A DNA stretch of 64,000 bases from Pseudomonas putida (GCA_041071465.1 CP163498.1:2803501-2867500); one strand, 5' to 3'. Shown: positions 1 through 9,655, numbered from the stretch's first letter. Numbers and translations: made by a program. The notes: generated by a model not told the origin, from the letters alone.

Positions 1-1374
1 GAGCAGCAATGGCTGCTGCGTTTTCACCTGCAGGCCGAGTCGGTCGGCTTGTTCAGCGAAGGCTTGCTGGCGTTCGACGGCGATGGGCGCATTTGCGCTG
101 CCAACCAGAGCGCGCTTAACCTGCTGGGCACTGTGCGGGGCGGTGTGCTGGGCAAACCATTGAAGCGATTTTTTGCCTGCAGCCATGACGAATTGTTCAG
201 CCGCGCCACGCCCGGCGGCAGCACCGCCTGGCCGCTGCGTACCCTGGACGGCCGCCAGGTGTTCGCCAGCCTGCGAGGGCAGGCCCGGGCGCCGGTGTGG
301 TCGGTGCCAGCCGCCCAGCCGCGGCCCGCGTGCGAAGTAGAGCCGCTGGTCTGCCTGCTCGACCCGGCGTTGCAAAACGACTTCCGGCGCAGCGTGCGGG
401 TGTTCGAGCGCGATGTGCCCTTGCTGCTGCGCGGCGAGACCGGTTGTGGCAAGGAGGCCTTCGCCCAGGCTGTGCATCAGGCCAGTGAGCGACGCGGCAA
501 GCCGTTCGTTGCCATCAACTGTGCGTCGATCCCAGAAAGCCTGATCGAGAGTGAGCTGTTCGGGTACCGTGGCGGCAGTTTTACCGGCGCGCGCAAGGAA
601 GGCATGCGCGGCAAGCTGCTGCAGGCTGACGGCGGCACCTTGCTGCTGGACGAGATCGGCGACATGCCGCTGGCCCTGCAAACCCGCCTGCTGCGGGTAC
701 TGGAGGAGCGCCAGGTGGTGCCGATCGGGGGCGAGCCGCAGGCGGTGGACGTGCGCATTGTCAGCGCCACCCACCGTGACTTGCTGGAGCGGGTAGAGCA
801 GGGCAGTTTCCGCGAAGACCTTTATTACCGCCTCAATGGCCTGGAAGTGGCGTTGCCAGCGGTGCGCGAGCGCAGTGACAAGGCGCAGTTGCTGGACTTC
901 CTGCTGCGCCAGGAGGCGCAGGGGCAGTTGATCGACATCGAGCCCAGGGCGCGGCAGGCACTGCTCGAATTCACCTGGCCGGGGAACGTGCGGCAAATGC
1001 GCAATGTGCTGCGTACCTTGGTGGCGCTTTGCGAAGATTCCCGAATCGCATTGGCGGATCTCCCAACCATCGTCCGCAACAACGCCAATCCTGTGGGAGC
1101 GGGCTTGCCCGCGAAGGCTGCCTCACAGCCGTATGAGGGCGAGGGTTTTGCCCTCGTTCGCGGGCAAGCCCGCTCCCGCACAACCTGCGTTGATTCCGCA
1201 GTTGACGGTGAATCCGTGGGTAACCAGGTTTTGCAGGATGCGGAACGGCAAGTTTTGCTGGCCATGCTGGAGGCAAAACACTGGCACTTGACCCGCGTCG
1301 CCGAGCACTTGGGCATCAGCCGCAATACCTTGTATCGAAAACTGCGCAAACACGGCATCACCAGGGCCGACTGA
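1..1374 (+). CDS. sigma-54-dependent Fis-family transcriptional activator, 5' end outside window
   Basis: The frame is open from base 1, so the N-terminus lies upstream; a TTG at 49 inside it is not a likely start. The visible 457 residues show a PAS-like stretch, then an AAA+ domain with Walker A GETGCGKE (about residue 145), a sigma-54 contact loop spelled GSFTGA instead of GAFTGA, and Walker B LLLDEIGD. A C-terminal Fis-type helix-turn-helix (HLGISRNTLYRKL) ends the protein. It resembles AcoR-type activators and should drive sigma-54 promoters in response to an unknown signal; its target is probably a gene upstream of the window. Between the AAA+ domain and the HTH the reading frame runs through a REP pair, adding about 40 residues (including VGAGLPAKA) absent from the otherwise similar AcoR at 11995. 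Whether the protein tolerates this linker cannot be told from sequence. Confidence 0.9.
   Translation, partial: EQQWLLRFHLQAESVGLFSEGLLAFDGDGRICAANQSALNLLGTVRGGVLGKPLKRFFACSHDELFSRATPGGSTAWPLRTLDGRQVFASLRGQARAPVWSVPAAQPRPACEVEPLVCLLDPALQNDFRRSVRVFERDVPLLLRGETGCGKEAFAQAVHQASERRGKPFVAINCASIPESLIESELFGYRGGSFTGARKEGMRGKLLQADGGTLLLDEIGDMPLALQTRLLRVLEERQVVPIGGEPQAVDVRIVSATHRDLLERVEQGSFREDLYYRLNGLEVALPAVRERSDKAQLLDFLLRQEAQGQLIDIEPRARQALLEFTWPGNVRQMRNVLRTLVALCEDSRIALADLPTIVRNNANPVGAGLPAKAASQPYEGEGFALVRGQARSRTTCVDSAVDGESVGNQVLQDAERQVLLAMLEAKHWHLTRVAEHLGISRNTLYRKLRKHGITRAD
1095..1177. repeat. REP pair (BIME) inside a coding sequence
   Basis: GGGAGCGGGCTTGCCCGCGA at 1095 is answered by its exact inverse complement ending at 1177, giving 21-bp arms with a 41-bp spacer. 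This is the P. putida REP palindrome in head-to-head pairing. It lies wholly inside the sigma-54 activator gene and keeps its frame open. Confidence 0.93.
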
Positions 1375-1440
1375 GCGAAACAGCGGGTGCGATTTGTCGC
1401 GCCCTGGGCTACCCTGCCTCGATGTTTTGCGAGGTCGACC

Positions 1441-2790
1441 ATGCATATTCACATTCTCGGTATTTGCGGCACTTTCATGGGCTCGCTGGCGGTGCTGGCC
1501 AAGGAACTTGGCCACCGCGTCACCGGCTCGGACGCCAACGTCTATCCCCCGATGAGCACCCAGCTCGAAGCCCAGGGCATCGAACTGACCCAAGGTTATG
1601 ACCCGGCTCAGCTGGACCCGGCGCCAGACCTGGTGGTCATCGGCAACGCCATGTCGCGCGGCAACCCGGCGGTTGAATACGTGCTGAACAAGGGCCTGCC
1701 CTATGTCTCCGGCCCGCAGTGGCTGGCCGACCACGTGCTGCAAGGCCGTTGGGTGCTGGCCGTTGCCGGTACCCACGGCAAGACCACCACCAGCAGCATG
1801 CTGGCCTGGGTGCTGGAGCACGCCGGCATGAGCCCAGGCTTCCTGATTGGCGGTGTGCCGCAGAACTTCTCGGTGTCGGCGCGTTTGGGCGACACGCCGT
1901 TCTTCGTGGTCGAAGCCGACGAATACGACAGCGCGTTCTTCGACAAGCGCTCGAAGTTCGTTCACTACCACCCACGTACTGCGATCCTCAACAACCTTGA
2001 GTTCGATCACGCGGACATCTTCCCGGACCTGGCCTCGATCGAGCGACAGTTCCATCACTTGGTGCGTACCATCCCCAGCGAGGGCCTGGTCATCCATCCG
2101 ACCACCGAGCAAGCGCTGGAGCGAGTGATCGGCATGGGCTGCTGGACCCCGGTGCAAACCACCGGTGAAGGAGGCCAGTGGCAAGCTCGCCTGCTCAGCC
2201 CTGATGGCTCGCGCTTCGAAGTGTTGTTCGAAGGCGAGGCGCAGGGCGTGGTGGACTGGGCACTGACCGGCCAGCACAACGTCGCCAACGCCTTGGCCAC
2301 CCTGGCTGCGGCCCGCCATGTTGGCGTGGTGCCGGCCATGGGGATCGCTGGCCTGAGTGCCTTCAAGAGCGTCAAGCGGCGCATGGAGAAGGTGGCCGAA
2401 GTGCAGGGCGTGACCATCTACGATGACTTCGCCCACCACCCGACCGCCATTGCCACCACCCTCGACGGCCTGCGCAAGCGTGTTGGCGAGGCACCGGTGA
2501 TCGCGGTGATCGAGCCACGCTCCAACTCAATGAAGCTTGGTGCTCACCGTGACGGCCTGCCAGAAAGCGTCAACGATGCGGACCAGGTGATCTGGTATGC
2601 ACCGGCCAACCTCGGCTGGGACCTGGCCGCCACCGCCGCCCAATGCAAGGTGCCGAGCGTGGTGGCCGACAGCCTCGAAGCGATCATCGAACGGGTCAAA
2701 GGCCAGGCTCGCCCAGGCACCCATGTGGTGATCATGAGCAACGGCGGTTTCGGTGGCCTGCACGGCAAGTTGGCCGAGGCGCTGAAGTGA
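1441..2790 (+). CDS. mpl: UDP-N-acetylmuramate:L-alanyl-gamma-D-glutamyl-meso-diaminopimelate ligase
   Basis: Murein-peptide recycling ligase: it joins the recycled tripeptide L-Ala-gamma-D-Glu-meso-Dap to UDP-MurNAc in the cytoplasm. The 449-residue length is normal for Mpl. The protein opens [17 protein letters not shown], the Mur-ligase nucleotide-binding start, has the ATP-binding P-loop GTHGKTTTS near residue 114, the central motif [16 protein letters not shown], and [14 protein letters not shown] residues ([11 protein letters not shown]) typical of Mpl. I use the ATG at 1441, because translation from the upstream GTG-type start at 1387 adds an unrelated leader. Its TGA overlaps the GTG start of ubiX, so the two are translationally coupled. 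Confidence 0.95.
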   Translation: MHIHILGICGTFMGSLAVLAKELGHRVTGSDANVYPPMSTQLEAQGIELTQGYDPAQLDPAPDLVVIGNAMSRGNPAVEYVLNKGLPYVSGPQWLADHVLQGRWVLAVAGTHGKTTTSSMLAWVLEHAGMSPGFLIGGVPQNFSVSARLGDTPFFVVEADEYDSAFFDKRSKFVHYHPRTAILNNLEFDHADIFPDLASIERQFHHLVRTIPSEGLVIHPTTEQALERVIGMGCWTPVQTTGEGGQWQARLLSPDGSRFEVLFEGEAQGVVDWALTGQHNVANALATLAAARHVGVVPAMGIAGLSAFKSVKRRMEKVAEVQGVTIYDDFAHHPTAIATTLDGLRKRVGEAPVIAVIEPRSNSMKLGAHRDGLPESVNDADQVIWYAPANLGWDLAATAAQCKVPSVVADSLEAIIERVKGQARPGTHVVIMSNGGFGGLHGKLAEALK

Positions 2791-3416
2791 ACGGGCCGCA
2801 ACGCATCACCCTGGCCATGACGGGCGCCTCTGGCGCCCAATATGGCCTGCGCTTGCTCGATTGCCTGGTGCGTGAGGACCGCGAGGTACATTTCCTCATC
2901 TCAAAGGCCGCGCAGTTGGTAATGGCCACCGAGACGGATGTGTTGCTGCCGGCCAAGCCCCAGGCAATGCAGGCCTTTCTGACGGAGTACACCGGCGCCG
3001 CCGATGGGCAGATCCGTGTGTACGGCAAGGAGGACTGGATGTCGCCCGTGGCCTCGGGCTCTGGCGCCCCAGCAGCGATGGTGGTGGTGCCGAGTTCTAC
3101 CGGCACGTTGTCGGCGATTGCCACCGGTGCGTGCAACAACCTGATCGAGCGGGCTGCCGACGTTACCCTCAAGGAGCGTCGCCAGCTGATCCTGGTACCA
3201 CGCGAAGCACCGTTCTCCACCATCCACCTGGAAAACATGCTCAAGCTGTCGCAAATGGGCGCGGTGATCCTGCCGGCGGCGCCGGGCTTCTATCACCAGC
3301 CACAGACCATCGACGACCTGGTCGACTTTGTCGTGGCGCGCATTCTCAACCTGCTGAACATCCCCCAGGACATGCTGCCGCGTTGGGGCGAGCATCATTT
3401 TGGGGTGGATGATTGA
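2787..3416 (+). CDS. ubiX: flavin prenyltransferase UbiX
   Basis: Makes prenylated FMN, the cofactor of the UbiD decarboxylase in ubiquinone synthesis. The 209-residue protein starts [20 protein letters not shown]; the TGASGA stretch is the FMN phosphate-binding loop. Further family marks are [30 protein letters not shown] (positions about 110-140, given only as the segment [12 protein letters not shown] and KERRQL), LVPREAPFS and [10 protein letters not shown]. The GTG start overlaps the mpl stop (GTGA), and its own stop overlaps the next gene's TTG, so mpl, ubiX and the lipoprotein gene form one tightly packed unit. Confidence 0.94.
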   Translation: MNGPQRITLAMTGASGAQYGLRLLDCLVREDREVHFLISKAAQLVMATETDVLLPAKPQAMQAFLTEYTGAADGQIRVYGKEDWMSPVASGSGAPAAMVVVPSSTGTLSAIATGACNNLIERAADVTLKERRQLILVPREAPFSTIHLENMLKLSQMGAVILPAAPGFYHQPQTIDDLVDFVVARILNLLNIPQDMLPRWGEHHFGVDD

Positions 3417-3700
3417 AGCGAGCGCTGGCCAGTTTGCTGGCGCTGGGGCTGTTGAGTGGTTGTGCCACGGTGCGCACGCTGGATGCCGCCAAGCCTGGGG
3501 CACCGGTGGTATATGCCGGCACCCGGCTGGATTTGTATGTGATCAACGGCGGGTGCTGCCCGCGTGATCATTATGGGGCTGATGCGCCGGCCTATCCGGG
3601 GTTGGACCTGCCGGGGAGCATGCTGCTCGATACCCTGTTGTTGCCGTTATCCTTACTGACAGCGGCAGGTGTAGGCTTCCAGGCCACAGGCGGCCTTTAA
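3413..3700 (+). CDS. small YceK/DUF1375-like lipoprotein
   Basis: A 95-residue protein with a type II signal peptide: [20 protein letters not shown], lipobox LSGC with the lipidated Cys at residue 17. The mature part holds [17 protein letters not shown] and ends in a hydrophobic stretch ([16 protein letters not shown]), the layout of the YceK/YidQ lipoprotein family. No in-frame ATG exists upstream because a TGA precedes directly, so the start is TTG at 3413, overlapping the ubiX stop. Function unknown; probably in the cell envelope. Confidence 0.8.
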   Translation: MKRALASLLALGLLSGCATVRTLDAAKPGAPVVYAGTRLDLYVINGGCCPRDHYGADAPAYPGLDLPGSMLLDTLLLPLSLLTAAGVGFQATGGL

Positions 3701-3735
3701 GGGCCCTTTCGCTGGGTTGCCCGCGAAGAGGCCCT
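3700..3735. terminator. REP-like hairpin between convergent genes
   Basis: AGGGCCCTTTCGC at 3700-3712 pairs with GCGAAGAGGCCCT at 3723-3735 (11 of 13 positions). It lies just after the lipoprotein stop and before the convergent reductase gene. There is no T-run, so it may end transcription weakly or protect mRNA ends. Confidence 0.5.
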
Positions 3736-3748
3736 GGCAGGTAACCCC

Positions 3749-4393
3749 CTATTTTTTGCCCAGCTTGCGCAATTCATCGGACTCCACAATCCGTATCCCG
3801 TCTTCTTCCTCAAGCGCCAGTCGCCACAACGCCCGCGCCAGGGTACACGCCTCGATCCCCCGGTACTTGCCAGGAATCAACCTGGAAAGTGGCGCAACCA
3901 GCTGCTCAGTGAGCCGTGGCTCTATCCGCTCGCCCAGCAGGAAGGAGGGCCGCACGATGGTCAGCTGTGGCCAGTCCTGAGCCTTGAGCGCTTCTTCCAT
4001 CTCGCCCTTGACCCGGTTATAGAAAATTGACGACTTGGGGTCGGCGCCTACTGCACTGACCACCAGCAGATGCCGTGCGCCCATTTCCCTTGCGCGTTTG
4101 CTGAACGCCACCACCATGTCCAGGTCCACCGCGCGGAAGGCCGACTCGGAGCCGGCCTGTTTCAACGTGGTGCCCAGGCAGCAATAGGCAATATCGACGC
4201 GCCCGGCCAGCTGCGGGAGGAACACCGCCGGGTCGCCCACCGGGTTTTCCAGGTGTGGGTGCTCGGCCAGTGGCCGGCGGGTGGGCGCCAATACGCGGGT
4301 AATGGTGGGCTCGTTGAGCAGGCGGTCCAGCAGGTGTTCACCCGTCAGGCCCGTGGCACCGGCAAGCAGGACATGCTGAGGCGTCAAATACAT
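3749..4393 (-). CDS. NAD(P)-binding Rossmann-fold reductase (atypical SDR, NmrA/HTATIP2-like)
   Basis: A 214-residue single-domain protein. The dinucleotide-binding motif [15 protein letters not shown] sits at residues 12-26. Later segments are [13 protein letters not shown], where a catalytic stretch would be expected, and [25 protein letters not shown], which holds the Y-x3-K pair of extended/atypical short-chain dehydrogenases (YNRVK). C-terminal residues form the small lid. Substrate not predictable. It is cotranscribable with the MORN protein gene upstream (27-bp gap), and convergent with the ubiX unit. Confidence 0.82.
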   Translation of the reverse strand: MYLTPQHVLLAGATGLTGEHLLDRLLNEPTITRVLAPTRRPLAEHPHLENPVGDPAVFLPQLAGRVDIAYCCLGTTLKQAGSESAFRAVDLDMVVAFSKRAREMGARHLLVVSAVGADPKSSIFYNRVKGEMEEALKAQDWPQLTIVRPSFLLGERIEPRLTEQLVAPLSRLIPGKYRGIEACTLARALWRLALEEEDGIRIVESDELRKLGKK

Positions 4394-4420
4394 GATGTCT
4401 CTCCCTTGTTACACACAAGC

Positions 4421-6154
4421 TTAGTGGCTGCGGGGCGTTTTTGCCTGTTCCCCCACGGCGGCTTGTGCGGCGTTACGCAAAGCTTCTTCGGCCTGTTGGC
4501 GGCGCAGGTGCTGCCAGTGTTCAAGCACGGCTGGCGGCGCCCATAGCTGCGGTTCAGAGGCCTCGAAGCCTTCCCTTTGTTCTCGTTCGGCAACGCTGGC
4601 GCGCGCCAGTTCAAACGCCTGTTTCAGGTCGTCGGTCTGGTTCAGCGCTTCGGCGAACAAGGCATCGCCAAAGTAGGTGAAGTCGGCCTCTTCCGAGCAG
4701 CCGAAGGAGACGCGGTCGGCCCGGGCGGCGGTCATGATCAGCGTGCGCTCATCTTTGAGAGGGGCGATATAGCCCCCTGAATAGCAGGCGGATATGACGA
4801 TTACCTTGTCGCGGTCCTTCAACGGCGCCAGGGCGGTGGCCAGCTCGTCGGCGGACAGGTCGGCCAGCTGCAGGCGCGGCTGGTCGAGCACCAACTGGTG
4901 GTCCTGGCTGCCATGGCTGGTGAGGTAGATGAACACCAGGTCTTCGGGGCCGCTGCGTTCGGCCAGCGTGCTGGCGGCACGGGTGAGGTTCTCGCGGGTG
5001 GCCATGGGGCGGGTGGCCATATGGTCGCGGTGGTTGACCAGGGTCACCTGGCCACGGGCACCAAAGCGCACCTTGAGCATGTTGCTGACATAATCGGCTT
5101 CACGCAGGAACACGCTCTGCTGGCCATCGCCGGCCACCACCAGGCTGTACAGCTGGATCGGGGGCGCCGAGCGCGGCACCCTGGCCAGCGCTTCTTCCAG
5201 CAGCCGGCCCTGGTTGAGCAGTGCCAGGTCCAGTGGGTCGGGCAGCAGCTTGCCTTTCTGGTCACGCACGCGCACGCCATTTGCCCACACGCCGCTTTCA
5301 ACCTTGCCGCTGGGCAGGATCAATCGGCCATGGCCATGGTAGGCATCATTGAGGAAGCCGCCGATGTACTGGCTGCCGTCGGCCAGTTGCAGGCTGCCTT
5401 GGCCCGATAGGCGCCAATCGGCGAACTCGCCTTTGTAGTGGCTGCCATCGCTGCCCAGCAGTTCGCCTTCACCCACCAGCGAGCCATCCTTGAATTCACC
5501 GATCCATACATCGCCATCGGCATTTTCGTAGCGGCCACGGCCCTCCAGGCGGTTGTCCTTGAACTCACCGATGTACTGCTCGCCGTCAACGCTGTCGAAG
5601 GTGCCGCTGCCTTGTAACTGGCCGTTGATGAAGTGGCCGCTGAACTGGTTGCCGCTGGCGTCGCTGCGCACGCCGGCACCGTTGGGCTTGCCTTTGGCGA
5701 ACAGCCCCTGGTAGCGGCTGCCATCGGCCAGTTCCAGCTCGCCCGCGCCGTCGTAGAGGTCGTCCTTGAACTGGCCGCGGTAGGTCTGGTCGGCCTGCTT
5801 GAGGGTGCCTTCGCCGTCGCGACGGCCATGCTTGAACGTGCCGCCATAGTGGCTGCCCGGGGTGGTCAAATCGCCCAGGCCCTGGAACAGCCCCTCGGCG
5901 AACTGGCCACGGTACACCTCGCCGTTCTGGCCATGCCATTCGCCCTGGCCGTGCCACTGGCCATCCTTGAAGCTGCCGGCGTACCAGCTGCCGTTGGGGT
6001 AGTCGATCCGGCCCTCACCCTGCAGCAGGCCATCGACCACCTGCCCCCGGTAACGCCCGCCGTCAGGCAGGCGCGCGTCTGGCGGAAGCAGCGATTCGCC
6101 ATCGCCACAGGCGGCGAGCAGCAGGACCAGGGTAATGGGGAGCAGTGGACGCAT
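4421..6154 (-). CDS. MORN-repeat lipoprotein with C-terminal caspase-like C13 (legumain-type) peptidase domain
   Basis: I start at the ATG whose product reads MRPLLPITLVLLLAACGDGE, a type II signal peptide with lipobox LAAC (Cys16); the longer reading from 6220 adds an unrelated leader. Mature residues 35-295 hold about 12 tandem MORN units of roughly 23 residues (for example YRGQFAEGLFQGLGDL, YIGEFKDNRLEGRGRY). From about residue 335 a peptidase C13-like fold follows: FIYLTSHGSQDH (candidate His414) and VIVISACYSGG (candidate Cys457), the expected His-Cys dyad order. No transmembrane segment follows. The predicted picture is a membrane-anchored periplasmic or surface protease with a MORN arm. 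Substrate and activation are unknown, and the MORN/C13 combination makes it worth testing. Neighbour downstream is a Rossmann reductase, which does not suggest a pathway. Confidence 0.85.
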   Translation of the reverse strand: MRPLLPITLVLLLAACGDGESLLPPDARLPDGGRYRGQVVDGLLQGEGRIDYPNGSWYAGSFKDGQWHGQGEWHGQNGEVYRGQFAEGLFQGLGDLTTPGSHYGGTFKHGRRDGEGTLKQADQTYRGQFKDDLYDGAGELELADGSRYQGLFAKGKPNGAGVRSDASGNQFSGHFINGQLQGSGTFDSVDGEQYIGEFKDNRLEGRGRYENADGDVWIGEFKDGSLVGEGELLGSDGSHYKGEFADWRLSGQGSLQLADGSQYIGGFLNDAYHGHGRLILPSGKVESGVWANGVRVRDQKGKLLPDPLDLALLNQGRLLEEALARVPRSAPPIQLYSLVVAGDGQQSVFLREADYVSNMLKVRFGARGQVTLVNHRDHMATRPMATRENLTRAASTLAERSGPEDLVFIYLTSHGSQDHQLVLDQPRLQLADLSADELATALAPLKDRDKVIVISACYSGGYIAPLKDERTLIMTAARADRVSFGCSEEADFTYFGDALFAEALNQTDDLKQAFELARASVAEREQREGFEASEPQLWAPPAVLEHWQHLRRQQAEEALRNAAQAAVGEQAKTPRSH

Positions 6155-6251
6155 GGCGAGGACCGGGCAATAGGTCTGCCGAGTATGACGCAGAATGGGA
6201 TCCTGAGACAGGGAGCGCAAGGCTTGTACGGCCCCTAAAGCTCACGCGGTA

Positions 6252-6340
6252 CCTGTGGGAGCGGCTTTGGCCGCGAACACCGGCGAAGCCGGTGCCATGC
6301 ACCGCGTCGCATTCTTCGCGGGTAAACCCGCTCTCACAGG
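6252..6340. repeat. REP pair (BIME)
   Basis: CCTGTGGGAGCGGCTTTGGC at 6252 (arm to 6277) faces TTCGCGGGTAAACCCGCTCT at 6315 (arm to 6340). A small ACCGGCGAAGCCGGT hairpin sits between. The pair lies between the adh stop and the MORN gene start, where it may also terminate the aco operon. Confidence 0.85.
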
Positions 6341-6380
6341 GATTGGTGCCATATGCAAGTGTTTGCCCCAACCAATGGCT

Positions 6381-7469
6381 TCAGCGCACGCCCGGTGAAA
6401 CGATGATCTTCACGTTCTCTTCCTTGTTGTTCACCAGTTCCTCGAAGCCCAGCTCGACAATCTGCTCCAGCCCGATCCGCCCGGTCACCAAGGGGCGAAT
6501 ATCCAGTCGTCCATCAGCGATAAAGGCAATCACATCGGCAAATTCACCGTTGTACGCCAACGCCCCCAGCACCTGCTTCTCGGTGGACACCAGCTCGAAA
6601 AAGTTGAACTCGCTAGGCTCTTCGAAAATGCCCACCAGCACACACTTGCCCGCCTTGCGGATGGTGTCGATGGCCAACTTGGCCGTGTGCTTGTTGCCGA
6701 TGCACTCAAAGCTCACATCCGCCCCCAACCCGGCAGTGAGTGCGCGGATTTGCGCCAGGGCATCGCACTGGCTGGGGTCCAGCACCACGCTGGCACCGAC
6801 TTCCTTGGCTTTGGCCTTGCGCGCCGAGGACATCTCAAGGGCAATGACCTGCGCTGCTCCCGCAGCCTTGGCGCACATGATGGTACACAGGCCAATGGTA
6901 CCAGCACCCACCACCACCACGGTTTGGCCGAGCAGGCTGCCCGCCTTTTTCACTGCATGCATGCCCACTGCCAGCGGCTCGATCAGTGCCCCGGCTTCAG
7001 CAGGGAAGCCCTGCGGCAGCCGGTAGAGCAGGTTGGCAGGCACGTTGACCAACTCGGCGAAGGCGCCGTTGTTCATCAGGCCGGTGAAGGCCAGGCGCTC
7101 GCAGATGTTGTACAGGCCGTGGGTGCAGTAGTAGCAGTTGCCGCAATGCTGGCAGGCGTCTGCGGCCACCGGGTCGCCGACCGCAAAGCCTTCCACGCCT
7201 TCACCCAGCTTGGCGATCTGGCCGCAAAATTCGTGGCCGAGGATGCACTGGCCCTGAATGCCAGTCAGTGGGTGCGGGGCCTCCACCGGGATGAATACCG
7301 GGCCGGCGACGTATTCGTGCAGGTCGGAGCCGCAGATGCCGCACCAGTCCACCTTGATCTGTACCCAGCCCGGCGCAGGGTCGGCTGGCAGGGGTACCTG
7401 TTCGACGCGAATATCGTTGCGGCCATGCCAGACGGCGGCGCGCATATGGGTGTGGCTCAGGTCGTTCAT
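6381..7469 (-). CDS. adh: zinc-dependent 2,3-butanediol/acetoin dehydrogenase
   Basis: A 362-residue medium-chain dehydrogenase that would interconvert 2,3-butanediol and acetoin with NAD, feeding the acetoin-cleaving complex encoded upstream. Zinc ligands are visible: GICGSDLHEYV (catalytic Cys) and GHEFCGQIAKLGEGV (catalytic His and Glu), with the structural Cys cluster CQHCGNCYYCTHGLYNIC. The NAD-binding motif GAGTIGLCTIMCAKAAGA sits at about residue 180. It is last in the acoXABC-adh operon, 28 bp after acoC. The start could also be the internal ATG eight codons later (MRAAVWHG). Confidence 0.93.
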   Translation of the reverse strand: MNDLSHTHMRAAVWHGRNDIRVEQVPLPADPAPGWVQIKVDWCGICGSDLHEYVAGPVFIPVEAPHPLTGIQGQCILGHEFCGQIAKLGEGVEGFAVGDPVAADACQHCGNCYYCTHGLYNICERLAFTGLMNNGAFAELVNVPANLLYRLPQGFPAEAGALIEPLAVGMHAVKKAGSLLGQTVVVVGAGTIGLCTIMCAKAAGAAQVIALEMSSARKAKAKEVGASVVLDPSQCDALAQIRALTAGLGADVSFECIGNKHTAKLAIDTIRKAGKCVLVGIFEEPSEFNFFELVSTEKQVLGALAYNGEFADVIAFIADGRLDIRPLVTGRIGLEQIVELGFEELVNNKEENVKIIVSPGVR

Positions 7470-7497
7470 TGTTGTTCTCCAGGCTCACGGAAAGGGC

Positions 7498-8604
7498 TTA
7501 GTGCTTGCGCAGGAACGCGAGCAGTTGCTGGTTGACCTGTTCAGCCGCTTCCATCTGCACCATATGCCCAGCCTCCGGCAGCACCAGTACTTCTGCCTCC
7601 AGGCCTTCGGCATGGCTGGCCGAGATGATCGCGTCCTTGCCGCCCCACACCACCAGTGCCGGGTGCTGTCCCAACACCCCGCGCAGGTCGTGGCGCTGCC
7701 GGTCGCCGTCGGCGAGGGCCGATGCCAGCTGGCGCAAGGCATCATCAACACCTTCCAGGCGCTTGAACTTGAGCATGTCCTCAAGCATTTGCCGGGTGAC
7801 CAGCGCCGGGTCGGCAAACAGCTGCACCATTTGTGGTTTAAGCGCATTGCGGTTGGCGGCGCTGACAAAACCTTGCAGGTACTGCCCGTTGATTGCGTCA
7901 CCCAGCCCGGCACTGGCCACCAGGCTCAGGCTGGCCACCCGCTGCGGCGCCAGGCGCGCCACGTTGAGGCTTACCGCACCGCCCATGGAATGGCCCGCCA
8001 GGTGGGCCTTGGCGATGTCCAGGTGGTCGAGCAAGGCCAGCACGGTTTCGCTCAGCTCGTCCAGGTCACCCCGTTGCAGGGCCTTGGCCGACTCGCCGTG
8101 CCCCGGCAGGTCCAGGGCGATTACGCGGCGTTCGGCGGCCAGCGCCGGGTGGTTGAACAGCCAGTTGTTGAGGTCGCCGCCAAAACCGTGCACCAGCACC
8201 AGCGGCGTGCCGCCTTCGCCCAGCTCGAACCAGCGCAGCAGGCGGCCACCGACTTCCGCCTTCTGCGGGGCCGGCCCTTGTGCCTGATCGGCGCCCCCTT
8301 CGGCGACGAACTCGGCCTGGAAGCGTTGCACCAGCGCATCGATTTCTGCTTCTTCGGCTTCGCCTTCCACCACCACTGCCAGTAGCGCGCCGACCGGCAG
8401 GGTTTCATCCGGCCTGGCCACCTGGCGGCGCAGTACACCACTGAACGGGGCTTCGACGCTGCTGCTGATCTTGTCGGTCTCGACGTCCAGCACCTCGTCG
8501 CCCTTGTTGATTTCGTCACCTTCCTGCTTGAGCCAGGCGTCCACCCGGCCCTCGGTCATCGACAAGCCCCACTTGGGCATGGTCAGGGTATGGATCTGGC
8601 TCAT
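7498..8604 (-). CDS. acoC: acetoin dehydrogenase E2, dihydrolipoamide acetyltransferase
   Basis: A 368-residue E2 with one N-terminal lipoyl domain; the lipoylated lysine is in VETDKISSSVEAP (Lys45). After a short linker comes an alpha/beta-hydrolase fold with LVHGFGGDLNNWLFN and the nucleophile elbow LAGHSMGGAVS, and a C-terminal GHMVQMEA. This lipoyl-plus-hydrolase layout is the AcoC type, not the usual catalytic E2 domain. It transfers the acetyl group released from acetoin to CoA. Its ATG overlaps the acoB stop by four bases. Confidence 0.94.
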   Translation of the reverse strand: MSQIHTLTMPKWGLSMTEGRVDAWLKQEGDEINKGDEVLDVETDKISSSVEAPFSGVLRRQVARPDETLPVGALLAVVVEGEAEEAEIDALVQRFQAEFVAEGGADQAQGPAPQKAEVGGRLLRWFELGEGGTPLVLVHGFGGDLNNWLFNHPALAAERRVIALDLPGHGESAKALQRGDLDELSETVLALLDHLDIAKAHLAGHSMGGAVSLNVARLAPQRVASLSLVASAGLGDAINGQYLQGFVSAANRNALKPQMVQLFADPALVTRQMLEDMLKFKRLEGVDDALRQLASALADGDRQRHDLRGVLGQHPALVVWGGKDAIISASHAEGLEAEVLVLPEAGHMVQMEAAEQVNQQLLAFLRKH

Positions 8605-9622
8605 GCGGCACTCCTTGCAGCTTCGATCACCTTGCGCACGGCAGTTTCGATCTTCGCCGCGTCAGGGATGTACAGGTCTTCCAGTGCGTCGGAGAACGGC
8701 ACCGGGGTGTGCGGCGCGGTGACCATTTCGATCGGGCCCTTGAGTGCGCCGAAGGCCTTCTGCGCCACCAGCGCGCTGATGTCGGTGGCCATCGAACAGC
8801 GCGGGTTGGCTTCATCGATCACCACCAGCCGGCCGGTCTTCTCCACGCTTTCCAGAATGCTGTCTTCGTCCAGCGGGCTGGTGGTGCGCAAGTCCAGCAC
8901 CTCGCAGTCGATGCCCTGGCGGGCCAGATTGTTGGCCGCTTCAAGTGCCACGTGGACCATGCGTCCATAGGTCACCAGGGTCACGTCGTCGCCATCGCGC
9001 AGGAAGTTGGCTTCGCCGAACGGCACGGTGTACACCTCTTCTGGCACTTCGCCTTGCATGCTGTACAGCAGCTTGTGTTCGCAGAAAATTACCGGGTCGT
9101 TGTCACGGATCGCCTGGATCAACAGGCCCTTGGCATCGTAGGGCGAGGACGGACACACCACCTTCAGGCCGGGGATGTGCGTCCATAGCGAGGTGAGCAT
9201 CTGCGAATGCTGGGCTGCCGCGCGCAGGCCGGCGCCGTACATCGTGCGCATCACCAGCGGGGTGACCGCCTTGCCGCCGAACATGTAGCGGAACTTGGCG
9301 GCCTGGTTGAGGATCTGGTCCAGGCAGCAGCCGGCGAAGTCGACGAACATCAGTTCGCACACCGGGCGCAGGCCCTGGGTGGCGGCACCGACCGCGGCGC
9401 CGACATAGCCGATTTCCGACAGCGGCGCGTCGAGCACGCGGCCGGGAATTGGTGGTACAGGCCTTTGGTCACCCCCAGCACGCCACCCCAGGCGTCATCC
9501 TCGCCGGGTGCACCGGCACCACCGGCGACGTCTTCGCCGATGATGAACACGGTATTGTCACGGCGCATTTCCTGGGCCAGGGCTTCGTTGATGGCCTGCT
9601 GGTAGCTGATCTTTCTTGCCAT
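8601..9622 (-). pseudogene. acoB: acetoin dehydrogenase E1 beta subunit, split by a one-base deletion near 9442
   Basis: The protein starts MARKISYQQAINEALAQEM at 9622 and runs in frame to KGLYHQFP, then shifts to ACSTRRC. The true continuation, VLDAPLSEIGYVGAAVG, is in the next frame (8601-9437). Restoring one C in the plus-strand GCCGGG at about 9441-9446 gives YHQFPGRVLDAPLSEIG and a 340-residue protein, the normal E1-beta size. The transketolase-like pyrimidine and C-terminal domains are otherwise intact. With AcoA it forms the thiamine diphosphate E1 that cleaves acetoin. Read as probable sequencing error; if real, the complex would be inactive. Confidence 0.9.
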
Positions 9623-9655
9623 GGTGGTTCTCCTGTTGTTCTTGTAATCCGCGGC

